This document shows, in pieces, positions 25,192 to 33,168 of a DNA stretch of 64,000 nt. A program made the position numbers and the translations under genes. Position 1 is the stretch's first letter, and the number at the start of each line of letters is the position of its first letter. Under the pieces are notes generated by a model. It worked only from the letters and a program-made list of their open reading frames with translations, made no database searches and was not told the origin of the DNA. Source of the DNA: Thalassotalea profundi (lineage in GTDB: Bacteria; Pseudomonadota; Gammaproteobacteria; Enterobacterales; Alteromonadaceae); contig NZ_BNAH01000001.1 in NCBI RefSeq assembly GCF_014653195.1, positions 143,323 to 207,322 of the forward strand, in the 5' to 3' direction.

Positions 25192-26073
25192 CTATTCCTT
25201 GTTATGCCATTGTAATGCTAAATAATTGTATGCATCTTCAGCATTGTCAACGATATGGAAAAGATTAATATCCGTTTCAGCGATAGCTCCTTGTTCAACT
25301 AGAAATTCAAAATCAATTAATCTTTTCCAGTATTTTTCTCCGACTAAAACAATAGGTAATGGTTTAATTTTTTTAGTTTGTATAAGAGTTAGCGTTTCAA
25401 ATAATTCATCAAGAGTACCAAAGCCCCCTGGAAATGCGACTAAGCCCATAGCTCGCTTGATGAAGTGCATTTTACGAATAGCAAAGTATTCAAACTGAAA
25501 GCATAGTTCAGGCGTAATATAAGGATTTGGTTGTTGCTCAAAAGGTAAAACAATGTTTAAACCAATGCTTTTTCCCCCTACATCTTCAGCTCCCCGGTTA
25601 GATGCTTCCATAACCCCAGGCCCACCACCAGTGACAACAACAAATCTTTTACCTTTATTAAGTAATGATAATTCTGTGATTTTTCTTGCAAGTATACGTG
25701 CCTGCTCGTAGTAATAACTATTTGCTAAAGCAATTTCAGCGGCTTTTTTATTTTTTTGTTTTGTTGGACAATCCTTATCATTTGCTAACAGCTGACATGC
25801 GATTGCTAAAGATGCTTTTGCTTTTTCTTCTTCAACAAAGCGCGCGCCACCAAAAATAACAACTGTAGATTCGATATCATGTTCTTGTTGGATTAAATCT
25901 GCTTTTAGCCATTCTAGTTCTAGGCGAACTCCTCTTAAATCATCACGAGCGAGGAAGTCATCATCGGTGTAAGCTAAGCGATAAGATTCATTTTCCAGCC
26001 TTTTTTTTATTTTGCTATCTAAGTGATCTTTAGGGTTAGAAATAACATCTGGGTTGATTTCTTGTTTATCCAT
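25192..26073 (-). CDS. LOG-family (Rossmann, TIGR00730-like) nucleotide hydrolase-like protein
   Basis: A 293-residue protein of the family once called 'lysine decarboxylase'. The signature PGGFGTLDE and the upstream VVTGGGPGVMEASNRGA are intact. Relatives cleave nucleoside 5'-monophosphates to base and ribose phosphate (LOG, PpnN). It has an N-terminal extension of about 70 residues compared with the short LOG proteins, as in the longer bacterial branch. It is first in an operon with ldhA. Confidence 0.87.
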   Translation of the reverse strand: MDKQEINPDVISNPKDHLDSKIKKRLENESYRLAYTDDDFLARDDLRGVRLELEWLKADLIQQEHDIESTVVIFGGARFVEEEKAKASLAIACQLLANDKDCPTKQKNKKAAEIALANSYYYEQARILARKITELSLLNKGKRFVVVTGGGPGVMEASNRGAEDVGGKSIGLNIVLPFEQQPNPYITPELCFQFEYFAIRKMHFIKRAMGLVAFPGGFGTLDELFETLTLIQTKKIKPLPIVLVGEKYWKRLIDFEFLVEQGAIAETDINLFHIVDNAEDAYNYLALQWHNKE

Positions 26074-26294
26074 ACAAAGACTTTATCCTTTATTTATTAA
26101 TTAGGGCTTATCAATGTTAGAAGAATACCTAATAGTTTATTTTATTCAATTAACATAATAAGTGTTAAATGAGAAATCACTACTACATTATTAAAACTAA
26201 TTTGTATAAATAAGTTATTCAGCGTTATGCTGCTATCATGTAAAAATAAAGTTATAATTTGATATGTTAATAAAAACCTACCAAAGGAGTCTAG

Positions 26295-26573
26295 ATGAGT
26301 TATACATTGATACATAACAAGCAAGAGAGTAAATATGAATATCATATCAATGGGTATGTTGCTTACATTACTTATGATGATCAAGACGGTAAAATGCACT
26401 TAACTCATACTATTGTACCTGATGAACTTTCGGGTAAAGGTCTTGCTAGAACCTTATTAGAAGATGTACTTGCACAAATTAAAAAAGATAATAAAAAAGC
26501 GGTTGCGCAGTGTTCTTACATTGTTAATTATTTAGAAAAGCATCCAGAAGTAAATGAGCTTTTTGTTAAGTAA
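26295..26573 (+). CDS. Small GNAT-type N-acetyltransferase (YjdJ-like)
   Basis: A 92-residue single-domain GNAT of the short Acetyltransf_CG class. The acetyl-CoA loop is in PDELSGKGLARTLLEDVL and the last part AQCSYIVNYLEKHPE is typical of the class. AAAGGAG lies 7 bp before the ATG. Substrate unknown. It converges with the GGDEF gene only 6 bp downstream. Confidence 0.88.
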   Translation: MSYTLIHNKQESKYEYHINGYVAYITYDDQDGKMHLTHTIVPDELSGKGLARTLLEDVLAQIKKDNKKAVAQCSYIVNYLEKHPEVNELFVK

Positions 26574-26579
26574 AATTTA

Positions 26580-27515
26580 TTATGCAGGGTAATTGTTATT
26601 AAAGCCACATAACACTTGGTTTCTTCCCTTCGATTTTACTTGATTTAAGCTACGATCGGCTATTTTCATCATTTCTTCGAAAGATGCAATTTTATCGTTT
26701 ATTTCGAGCATGCCGATTGATGTTGTTATTTTTAGGAGCTCGTTTTCAAATGGAAGTTTTAGTGACTCTATCGCGACTCTAATCCGCTCAGCAATTATAT
26801 AACCTGATTGAGCATCTGTTGAAGGCAACAAAATAGCAAACTCTTCACCGCCAATACGGGCAAATATATCGTAATTTCGTAATAATTGATTGATAGTGTT
26901 TGTTACTGCTTTTAAAACACAGTCACCAGCACTATGCCCATAGGTATCATTAATTAATTTAAATTTATCGAGATCTAAAATTAACACGGTTAATTCCAGG
27001 TTATCTCTTTTACTTCGGCTAAACTCAGCTTGAGCCATTTGATAAAAATAGCGACGATTGCGGATACCGGTTAAATAATCTGTTGTTGCAAGATTCTCTA
27101 ACTCTTGTGACATTAATGTGAGTTTTTTTTCATTTTCTTTTTTATCTGTGATATCCGTAAGATACATGTATAAAAAATTTTTTTGGACTATTTGCTCTGT
27201 AACAATAAAGTATTGACCATCGATAGTATCTGTTTCAAATGTTCTGTAATTATGCTGTCTGCGTTTTTTTAATGCGCTATCTATCCAGGTTTCAAAATGC
27301 TCTGCTTCAATATTAATGCCTTTCTTCGTCTTAAAACAGATGTGGCACAATTGCGTAAATGTTTTATTAATAGCTTCTTTTACCGGTATACCAAAAAGCG
27401 TGGATAAAGCCTCATTGCCAAATATAAGCCGATCATCAGGGTCAAAAATACCTACGCCATCTCTTGTTAACGAAAGCGACTCTATTAATATTTTTTCAAT
27501 GTTGTACTTTTTCAA
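26580..27515 (-). CDS. PAS-GGDEF diguanylate cyclase
   Basis: Makes the second messenger cyclic di-GMP from two GTP. The 311-residue protein has a PAS domain (about 10-125), a short coiled linker, and a GGDEF domain (about 145-305). The active-site loop is intact as GGEEF (222-226), and the inhibitory I-site RNYD (213-216) is five residues before it, so product inhibition is expected. There are no membrane segments. A Cys pair CHIC (57-60) lies in the PAS domain and may be part of the sensor. Confidence 0.93.
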   Translation of the reverse strand: MKKYNIEKILIESLSLTRDGVGIFDPDDRLIFGNEALSTLFGIPVKEAINKTFTQLCHICFKTKKGINIEAEHFETWIDSALKKRRQHNYRTFETDTIDGQYFIVTEQIVQKNFLYMYLTDITDKKENEKKLTLMSQELENLATTDYLTGIRNRRYFYQMAQAEFSRSKRDNLELTVLILDLDKFKLINDTYGHSAGDCVLKAVTNTINQLLRNYDIFARIGGEEFAILLPSTDAQSGYIIAERIRVAIESLKLPFENELLKITTSIGMLEINDKIASFEEMMKIADRSLNQVKSKGRNQVLCGFNNNYPA

Positions 27516-27683
27516 AATACTTTATTAGTGCCAGTTAGTTATTTTTGTGTGAAGATCAGATTAAATGATTAAGTCTGTTATTAATGATAGCTAAAATCAC
27601 CAAGGAATCCATTAACTTTTAATCAGTCTATATTGTTATTTAACATTGAATTTTATTCAGATAAAAAGAAGTTTGCAATTAAT

Positions 27684-27698
27684 TAGACGATCGGTCTA
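27684..27698. promoter_or_regulatory. AcuR operator at its own gene
   Basis: TAGAC-N5-GTCTA, 7 bp before the acuR start codon, so binding would block the promoter or start of transcription. The same arms and spacing recur before acuI. Confidence 0.7.
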
Positions 27699-27705
27699 TA
27701 ATTAA

Positions 27706-28344
27706 ATGATGACATTATCAACAAATAAACCACGCCGTGGTAGACCACCAAAAATAGCACGTGAAAACAGTGACACAAAAGCGATATTAATTCGTAGTGG
27801 CTTAGAGCATTTAACTGAAAATGGCTTTGCATCGTCTGGTATTGATCAAATATTAAAAAAGGTTGGGGTGCCCAAAGGCTCGTTTTATCATTATTTTTCA
27901 AGTAAAGAAGCGTTTGGGAAAACTGTTATCGAGCATTATGCACATTACTTTGAAAAAAAGTTAGACAAGAGTTTACTTGATGATAATCATTTGCCACTTC
28001 AGCGCATTATTAACTTTGTTGATGATGCAAAAGCAGGAATAATTCGCCATCATTTTAAAAGAGGTTGTTTAGTTGGCAACTTAGGGCAGGAAGTTGATTT
28101 GTTGCCCGAAAGTTTTAGGCAACAGCTTATTGATATTTTTTATAGTTGGCAGCAGCGAATGACTAACTGCCTTGAACTGGCAAAAGAGCAAGGCCAGATA
28201 GCAAAGACGAGTAATTGTAATCTTTTAGCCGAATTGTTTTGGATAGGCTGGGAAGGTGCAGTAAGTAGAGCTAAATTAGTGGGTTCTGTTGAGCCGTTAG
28301 ATAACTTCGTTAATTATTTTATTGATAATTTAACTCGAGTGTAA
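27706..28344 (+). CDS. acuR: TetR-family regulator AcuR (acrylate-responsive)
   Basis: Represses acrylate/DMSP-use genes until acrylate binds. The 212-residue protein matches Rhodobacter AcuR in key phrases as I recall them: RGRPP at the N terminus, LIRSGLEHLTENGFASSGIDQIL, VPKGSFYHYF, RGCLVGNLGQE and WIGWEGAVSRAKL. Two ATG codons are adjacent; either could serve. Operators of the form TAGAC-N5-GTCTA sit before this gene and before acuI, 44 bp downstream, so it likely controls both. Confidence 0.85.
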   Translation: MMTLSTNKPRRGRPPKIARENSDTKAILIRSGLEHLTENGFASSGIDQILKKVGVPKGSFYHYFSSKEAFGKTVIEHYAHYFEKKLDKSLLDDNHLPLQRIINFVDDAKAGIIRHHFKRGCLVGNLGQEVDLLPESFRQQLIDIFYSWQQRMTNCLELAKEQGQIAKTSNCNLLAELFWIGWEGAVSRAKLVGSVEPLDNFVNYFIDNLTRV

Positions 28345-28361
28345 ATTTTTTTAATTATTTA

Positions 28362-28376
28362 TAGACGATCAGTCTA
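28362..28376. promoter_or_regulatory. AcuR operator before acuI
   Basis: TAGAC-N5-GTCTA, 12 bp before the acuI start codon. Arms and spacing are identical to the site before acuR. Confidence 0.7.
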
Positions 28377-28388
28377 AAAGGGTGGTGT

Positions 28389-29366
28389 ATGTTTAAAGGT
28401 GTATTAATTCAAAAAGATGATCAGGGCTATCGAGCTGAAGTTCAGCAGATAAATGACAATATACTTCCCGAAGGTGATGTTACCGTAAAGGTTTCCCATA
28501 GCACCTTAAATTATAAAGATGCACTTGCTATCACCGGTAAAGCACCTGTTGTACGTAGCTTTCCAATGGTGCCGGGCATTGATCTTGTTGGTACTGTTAT
28601 TGAAAGTGATTCAGACAAATTTAAGGCAGGTGATACCGTATTGTTAAATGGATTTGGCGTAGGTGAAACTCATTGTGGTGGGTTAGCAGAAAAAGCGCGA
28701 TTAAAAAGCGAGTGGTTAATTCCATTACCAAGTGCATTTTCACCAAGTCAAGCCATGGCAATTGGAACTGCAGGTTATACCGCAATGCTTTGTGTTATTG
28801 CGCTTGAGAAAAATGGCTTAACACCAGATAAAGGTGAAATCTTAGTCACTGGTGCTAATGGTGGTGTTGGTAGTTTTGCTATTGCGATACTTACTAAACT
28901 TGGATACAAAGTTGTTGCGTCCACAGGAAGAGTTGAACAGGGTGAATATTTAACGAAATTAGGTGCAACAGAGGTTATAGATCGTTCATTATTATCTGAA
29001 CCTGGTCGACCATTAGCAAAAGAGCGTTGGGCTGGTGCCATTGATTCTGCTGGCAGTCATACGTTAGCTAACGTTTGCGCTAGCATAAAATACGGTGGCG
29101 TTGTTGCTGCTTGTGGGTTAGCACAAGGTATGGACTTTCCAGCTTCGGTTGCCCCATTCATTTTACGAGGCATTACATTAGCAGGTATAGACAGTGTAAT
29201 GCGCCCTATTGAAGATCGAATTGAAGCTTGGCAACGTTTGGCAGCGATTTTGCCAACAGAGATTATAAGTGATATAGCAGCTGATATTAGTCTGGATGAA
29301 GTGATTGAGGTGAGTAATGATTTAATTGCTGGCAAGGTGAGAGGGCGTGTTGTAGTAAATCTTTAA
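28389..29366 (+). CDS. acuI: Acryloyl-CoA reductase AcuI (YhdH-type MDR)
   Basis: Reduces toxic acryloyl-CoA to propionyl-CoA with NADPH, a step of DMSP and acrylate catabolism. The 325-residue protein has the zinc-free MDR fold: STLNYKDALAITGK near the N terminus, PMVPGIDLVGTV, the cofactor motif VTGANGGVGSFA, and WAGAIDSAGS. Length and motifs match YhdH/AcuI. It sits directly after acuR. No DMSP lyase gene (dddL, dddP, dddD, dddQ, dddY) is in the window, so the source of acrylate is not shown. Confidence 0.92.
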   Translation: MFKGVLIQKDDQGYRAEVQQINDNILPEGDVTVKVSHSTLNYKDALAITGKAPVVRSFPMVPGIDLVGTVIESDSDKFKAGDTVLLNGFGVGETHCGGLAEKARLKSEWLIPLPSAFSPSQAMAIGTAGYTAMLCVIALEKNGLTPDKGEILVTGANGGVGSFAIAILTKLGYKVVASTGRVEQGEYLTKLGATEVIDRSLLSEPGRPLAKERWAGAIDSAGSHTLANVCASIKYGGVVAACGLAQGMDFPASVAPFILRGITLAGIDSVMRPIEDRIEAWQRLAAILPTEIISDIAADISLDEVIEVSNDLIAGKVRGRVVVNL

Positions 29367-29381
29367 GATTAACTATAGAAA

Positions 29382-29411
29382 GCGGCTTTAATGAGCCGCG
29401 TTATTTTTTAT
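29382..29411 (+). terminator. Terminator of acuI
   Basis: GCGGCT and AGCCGC pair around a short loop, followed by GTTATTTTTT, 15 bp past the acuI stop codon. It overlaps the last codons of the convergent membrane-protein gene. Confidence 0.75.
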
Positions 29412-29875
29412 TCCGTGATTTGGATTGGGTTATTTTTTGTAAGGTGTAAAAATACAGCTAACGAAAATAATAAAAATGCAGTACTTGAGATTATGGCAAC
29501 GGGATAATATAGATTCCCCGCTAAATCGAGCTGACTATATTTTATTACCATTATCAAACCTTCGATAGAGAGGGCAATACATACTGTGCCAATGAAGCGA
29601 GGGATCGTTCTTCGCAAGTTCGCGATCACATCTTCCGTTTCTATTCTATTTGAATATTCTTGGTTAATCACCAGCGCCAACTCAAAAACGGCAAGGGCTA
29701 TGATCCCTGTATTAATACTACTGATGAATATTTGCATAATATCAGTACCATTGATTATACCGATAATTATCGTGTGACATAATGAGAAGATTATTGCCGC
29801 CGCTAAACCAAAGAAGATAAAAGTGAATACCTTTGCAAATGCAGTTTTGACAAGTTTAGTTGAGTCTATTGGCAT
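29408..29875 (-). CDS. Four-helix inner-membrane protein of unknown function
   Basis: A 155-residue protein with four clear membrane helices (about 14-36, 46-66, 90-110, 122-143) and short loops. I do not recognise it; it resembles general-stress membrane proteins in size only. It ends at the acuI terminator. Upstream lies a lipoprotein and a DUF1328 gene on the same strand, separated by a hairpin. Confidence 0.7.
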   Translation of the reverse strand: MPIDSTKLVKTAFAKVFTFIFFGLAAAIIFSLCHTIIIGIINGTDIMQIFISSINTGIIALAVFELALVINQEYSNRIETEDVIANLRRTIPRFIGTVCIALSIEGLIMVIKYSQLDLAGNLYYPVAIISSTAFLLFSLAVFLHLTKNNPIQITE

Positions 29876-29927
29876 AGTTTACGTCCTAAACGAATAGGTG
29901 ATGAAAAATAGAATGGTTAAAATGAGT

Positions 29928-29957
29928 ACCGAGTGACTAAATATTTAGGCACTCGGT
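29928..29957 (-). terminator. Long hairpin after the lipoprotein gene
   Basis: ACCGAGTG and CACTCGGT pair and enclose CTAAAT/ATTTAG, giving an almost perfect 30-nt palindrome. On the minus strand a T-rich stretch follows (ACTCATTTT). It likely ends the DUF1328-lipoprotein transcript. Confidence 0.65.
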
Positions 29958-30000
29958 GTTATAGTCGTCACTATTACATATAAAACATGGGGGACAGCAA

Positions 30001-30315
30001 TTAACAGTCTGTATCTTCTGTATCTAGTTTTTCTTTGGTTTTTTCACAAGCATCTTCAATAGCATTACCTGTATCTGTTGCTAATTCTTTAATTTTATCT
30101 TTAGCTTTGCTAGCGGCATCTTTTACTTTATCACTTGCCTCATCAGCAAAATCTGTAGTTTTATCACCAGCATCTTTAGCGGCTTCTTTAGTTTCTGTAA
30201 TTATTTGGTCAATTTTTTCACCAGTTTCTTCGCCTTGATCGTCACTACATGCACCTAAACTAAGTAAAGCTGTTAGGGTTAAAGCGGTTAATGATATATT
30301 TTTATTAATTTTCAT
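30001..30315 (-). CDS. Small Lys/Asp-rich LEA-like lipoprotein
   Basis: A 104-residue lipoprotein (lipobox LGAC) followed by an extremely hydrophilic helical chain with repeating KDAASKAKDK-like blocks (AKDAGDKTTDFADEASDKVKDA), the composition of LEA or YtxH-type stress proteins. It ends in a Cys. It begins 25 bp after the DUF1328 gene and so shares its transcript and probably its sigma-54 promoter. A role in envelope stress is inferred from composition and partner. Confidence 0.8.
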   Translation of the reverse strand: MKINKNISLTALTLTALLSLGACSDDQGEETGEKIDQIITETKEAAKDAGDKTTDFADEASDKVKDAASKAKDKIKELATDTGNAIEDACEKTKEKLDTEDTDC

Positions 30316-30340
30316 AATATTTTCCTTAAAATTTTAATAA

Positions 30341-30517
30341 TTAAGCTCTAGGAGCTTTTCCTCGTAATGCGTTAGCTATCAATGAGATAACAAGTAAAAC
30401 GACAAATATAAAAAAGATAATTTTTGCAATGCCGGCTGCTGCTCCAGCTATGCCACTAAAACCAAATATGGCTGCAATAATTGCGATAACTAAAAAAGTG
30501 AATGCCCAACTTAACAT
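30341..30517 (-). CDS. DUF1328 small membrane protein (YtjA-like)
   Basis: A 58-residue protein of two hydrophobic helices ([20 protein letters not shown], then [19 protein letters not shown]) with a basic end, the DUF1328 pattern. The start is taken at the second of two adjacent ATG codons, because AAGGAG lies 6 nt before it. Family members are often stress-induced; the molecular role is unknown. A good -24/-12 promoter lies about 40 bp upstream, and a sigma-54 activator is encoded 4 kb away on the same strand. Confidence 0.9.
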   Translation of the reverse strand: MLSWAFTFLVIAIIAAIFGFSGIAGAAAGIAKIIFFIFVVLLVISLIANALRGKAPRA

Positions 30518-30556
30518 CATACTCTCCTTTACTTTATTGTTTGACATACTTTAACA

Positions 30557-30575
30557 ATGCGATAGTTGTGCCATA
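30557..30575 (-). promoter_or_regulatory. Sigma-54 (-24/-12) promoter of the DUF1328-lipoprotein operon
   Basis: Read on the minus strand: TGGCAC, then GC in TATCGCATT, with GG and GC exactly 10 bp apart. The -24 half matches the consensus TGGCAC fully; the -12 half is CGCA instead of TGCA/T. The predicted start site is about 30 bp before the DUF1328 start codon. Confidence 0.65.
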
Positions 30576-30708
30576 GTGCATCTTTTTGATTTATTTATGT
30601 TTTATTTAAATTGGTAGGAGCGTTATTATTGTGAATGGGTAAATTTTACAAGGTAGATTTGTATTACTTGCATAGTGTGTATGTTTGCACACATAGTAAT
30701 GGTATTGA

Positions 30709-32697
30709 TTAGGAAAAGAGTTGCTCTAACATGGCTAAGTTAACGGGTTTTAGTAGCGAATTTTGTGCACCACAATTGTGTAATTCCTGCTGAGATATAT
30801 CATTACCACTAACAATCGTAATGTTAGCTTCAGGAGCTTGTTCTTTTAGCGCTAAGCTAAGTACTAATCCATTACCGTCAGGTAGATTCATATCAACTAA
30901 TATGTGCTGCCATTGAGGATAAGTATTTAATAGTTTTATAGCTTGCTTAGCATTGTGGGCAATTTCTACCTTTTTACCTAGTCTGCGTAGTAATAGTGCG
31001 GTAATTTCGGCAGCATCTACATCATCTTCAATAAGTAGTACGCGTTCTGAGATAGTAGAATCCTTGTTAGTTAGTTGACTAGCTGTAGTAGCTTCTTCTT
31101 TATATTGCATTATGCCATTATTTAATTGTTGTTTTATTTTTTGATGTAATTCGTATTTATCAATAGGCTTAGCAACAACGTTATTAAATCCTAATTCATG
31201 TAGTTCTTGTTGCACGCCTTTCATTGTTGCTGCAGTAATTGCAAATACAGGTGTTGCAATATCCATTTCTCTTAACTGTAGTATGGCTCTTTTTCCATCC
31301 AATACCGGCATATGAATATCCATTAAGACTAAATCATAGAGAGTATTGGTCTTATTGGCGTAAACTATTTTATCAATTGCTTGTTGACCGTTGTGGGCAT
31401 AACTTACATCAAGTCCAAAAGAACGGCAGACATAACCAAGTAATCGCCTGATATCGTCAATGTCGTCAACAATAAGTACCTTACCTGACAATTTACTTAA
31501 TGAATTAGTTGTTGATTTATATTCGCTACGCTTAAAAGCTAAGCTTTTACGCTTTACATCAGCTATCTGACCAGGATCGATACCTACAATAAATTTACTG
31601 CCATTTGCTACACTAGATTTAACTGAAATACTGCCATTCATTTGTTTTAATAGTTCGCTACAAATTGACAAGCCAAGGCCTGCACCTTCTTCATTGCGGG
31701 AAACAATATCTTGCACTTGTTCGAATGGTTTAAAAATGGTGACAAGTAAACTTTCTGGAATACCTACACCGGTATCAGCTATTGAAAAAAACAATTTTGT
31801 ATTATCTGATGATTCATCTAACCAAACATCAATATCAACAGAACCTTCGTTTGTAAACTTTATCGCATTATGAATAATATTAATTAGAATTTGTCTCAAC
31901 CTAAGAGAATCAGCGGTGATTGTTATTGGTAAAGGCGATTTAGCTGTTAAGGTTAAGTTAATGCCTTTGTCTTGTGCGGTCATGAGCATAAGCGTGTAGA
32001 CATCGGCAATAAAACTTTCTAATGGCAATGGCGTATAGTTTAGCTCGAACTTTCCTGCGGCAATTTTAGAAAGATCGAGCACGTTATTGAGTAATCCCAA
32101 TAAATGCTTGCCATTGTCTAATATTGTGCTTAATTCTGGCTGGATCGCATTATTGTTTTTGTCACTAAGTAATAACTCGGTATAACCAAGAATGGAGGTA
32201 AGAGGGGTGCGTAATTCATGACTTAAATGCGCTAAAAATTTATCTTTAGATCGACTCTTTGTTTCAGCTTTGATGCGCTCAAGACGTTCATTTTCAATGT
32301 CTTTTCTTGCTAATGCATAGCGAATTGCTCGGTTAAATCTTGCACTACTTAGTTCAGACTTTACAAGATAGTCAACGGCTCCAGCGTCAAGCGCACTGTT
32401 GTCTAATTCAGTATCTATTTGGCCAGTTAACATAATGATGGGTACTGTACAGCCATCATCGCTTGCTTGTTTTAAAACTGTTAATCCGTTTATTGCACCT
32501 AATTGATAATCAAGCAAACAGATGTCGTGACGGTTTTGTTTAAGTAATTCTAATGCCTGAATCGAGTTGTCAACCCAGTCAATGTTAAAATGATAGTTTG
32601 GCATTTGTTGCAAAGAATCACAGGTGAGGATGTAATCATCTTCATCATCTTCAACAAGTAAAATGCGTTTATTTAACTTAGATATAGATTGAGTCAT
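30709..32697 (-). CDS. Soluble hybrid histidine kinase with three receiver domains
   Basis: A 662-residue phosphorelay protein without membrane segments. Order: REC1 (about 10-125, Asp63), short coiled coil, HisKA with His160 (FLAHLSHELRTPL), HATPase (about 255-375, ADTGVGIP and GAGLGLSI), REC2 (about 405-525, Asp460), REC3 (about 551-660, Asp602). No HPt domain is present, so final transfer needs another protein. Its start overlaps the stop of the upstream response-regulator gene (TAATG). It is last in a five-gene signalling operon that begins with a sigma-54 activator. Confidence 0.93.
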   Translation of the reverse strand: MTQSISKLNKRILLVEDDEDDYILTCDSLQQMPNYHFNIDWVDNSIQALELLKQNRHDICLLDYQLGAINGLTVLKQASDDGCTVPIIMLTGQIDTELDNSALDAGAVDYLVKSELSSARFNRAIRYALARKDIENERLERIKAETKSRSKDKFLAHLSHELRTPLTSILGYTELLLSDKNNNAIQPELSTILDNGKHLLGLLNNVLDLSKIAAGKFELNYTPLPLESFIADVYTLMLMTAQDKGINLTLTAKSPLPITITADSLRLRQILINIIHNAIKFTNEGSVDIDVWLDESSDNTKLFFSIADTGVGIPESLLVTIFKPFEQVQDIVSRNEEGAGLGLSICSELLKQMNGSISVKSSVANGSKFIVGIDPGQIADVKRKSLAFKRSEYKSTTNSLSKLSGKVLIVDDIDDIRRLLGYVCRSFGLDVSYAHNGQQAIDKIVYANKTNTLYDLVLMDIHMPVLDGKRAILQLREMDIATPVFAITAATMKGVQQELHELGFNNVVAKPIDKYELHQKIKQQLNNGIMQYKEEATTASQLTNKDSTISERVLLIEDDVDAAEITALLLRRLGKKVEIAHNAKQAIKLLNTYPQWQHILVDMNLPDGNGLVLSLALKEQAPEANITIVSGNDISQQELHNCGAQNSLLKPVNLAMLEQLFS

Positions 32698-33155
32698 TAT
32701 TGATTATTATGCTGCGTTGGAAGCTCTACAAATTCTACCCAATATTTACCTAATGTTTTCATTAAATCGACCAAGCCCTCAAAGTTCACTGGTTTGGTAA
32801 TATAAGAGGCTGCGCCAAGCTCATAACCTTTTACCATGTCTTCTTCTTGCTTTGAGGTGGTTAATATTACTACAGGAATGCCTTTTAGTAGAGGATCCGC
32901 TTTTATTTCTTTTAACGCTTCTCGTCCATCTTTACGAGGCATATTTAGGTCAAGCAAAATAAGGCCAGGTCTAGGTGCCTTTGTTTTATCTTGAAACTTT
33001 CCTTGATGGGTTAAATATTCAAGTAGCTCTACACCATCTTCGACAAAATGTAATTCGTTGATCACTCTACTTTCAATGAGAGCATCGCGAGTCAGTAAAC
33101 GATCGTCTTCATCGTCATCCGCCATTAAAATTACGATGGGTGTGCTCGATTTCAT
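32697..33155 (-). CDS. Single-domain response regulator (Rcp1-like)
   Basis: A 152-residue stand-alone receiver. Acidic pocket DDDEDD (13-18), phospho-acceptor Asp69 in LILLDLNMPRKDG, Thr/Ser in VILTTSKQ, and Lys in SYITKPVNF. This is the Rcp1 type usually paired with phytochrome-like or CHASE3 kinases. It sits between the CHASE3 kinase (13 bp away) and the hybrid kinase (1-bp overlap), so it probably shuttles phosphate between them. Confidence 0.93.
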   Translation of the reverse strand: MKSSTPIVILMADDDEDDRLLTRDALIESRVINELHFVEDGVELLEYLTHQGKFQDKTKAPRPGLILLDLNMPRKDGREALKEIKADPLLKGIPVVILTTSKQEEDMVKGYELGAASYITKPVNFEGLVDLMKTLGKYWVEFVELPTQHNNQ

Positions 33156-33168
33156 TTAGAAAATTCCT

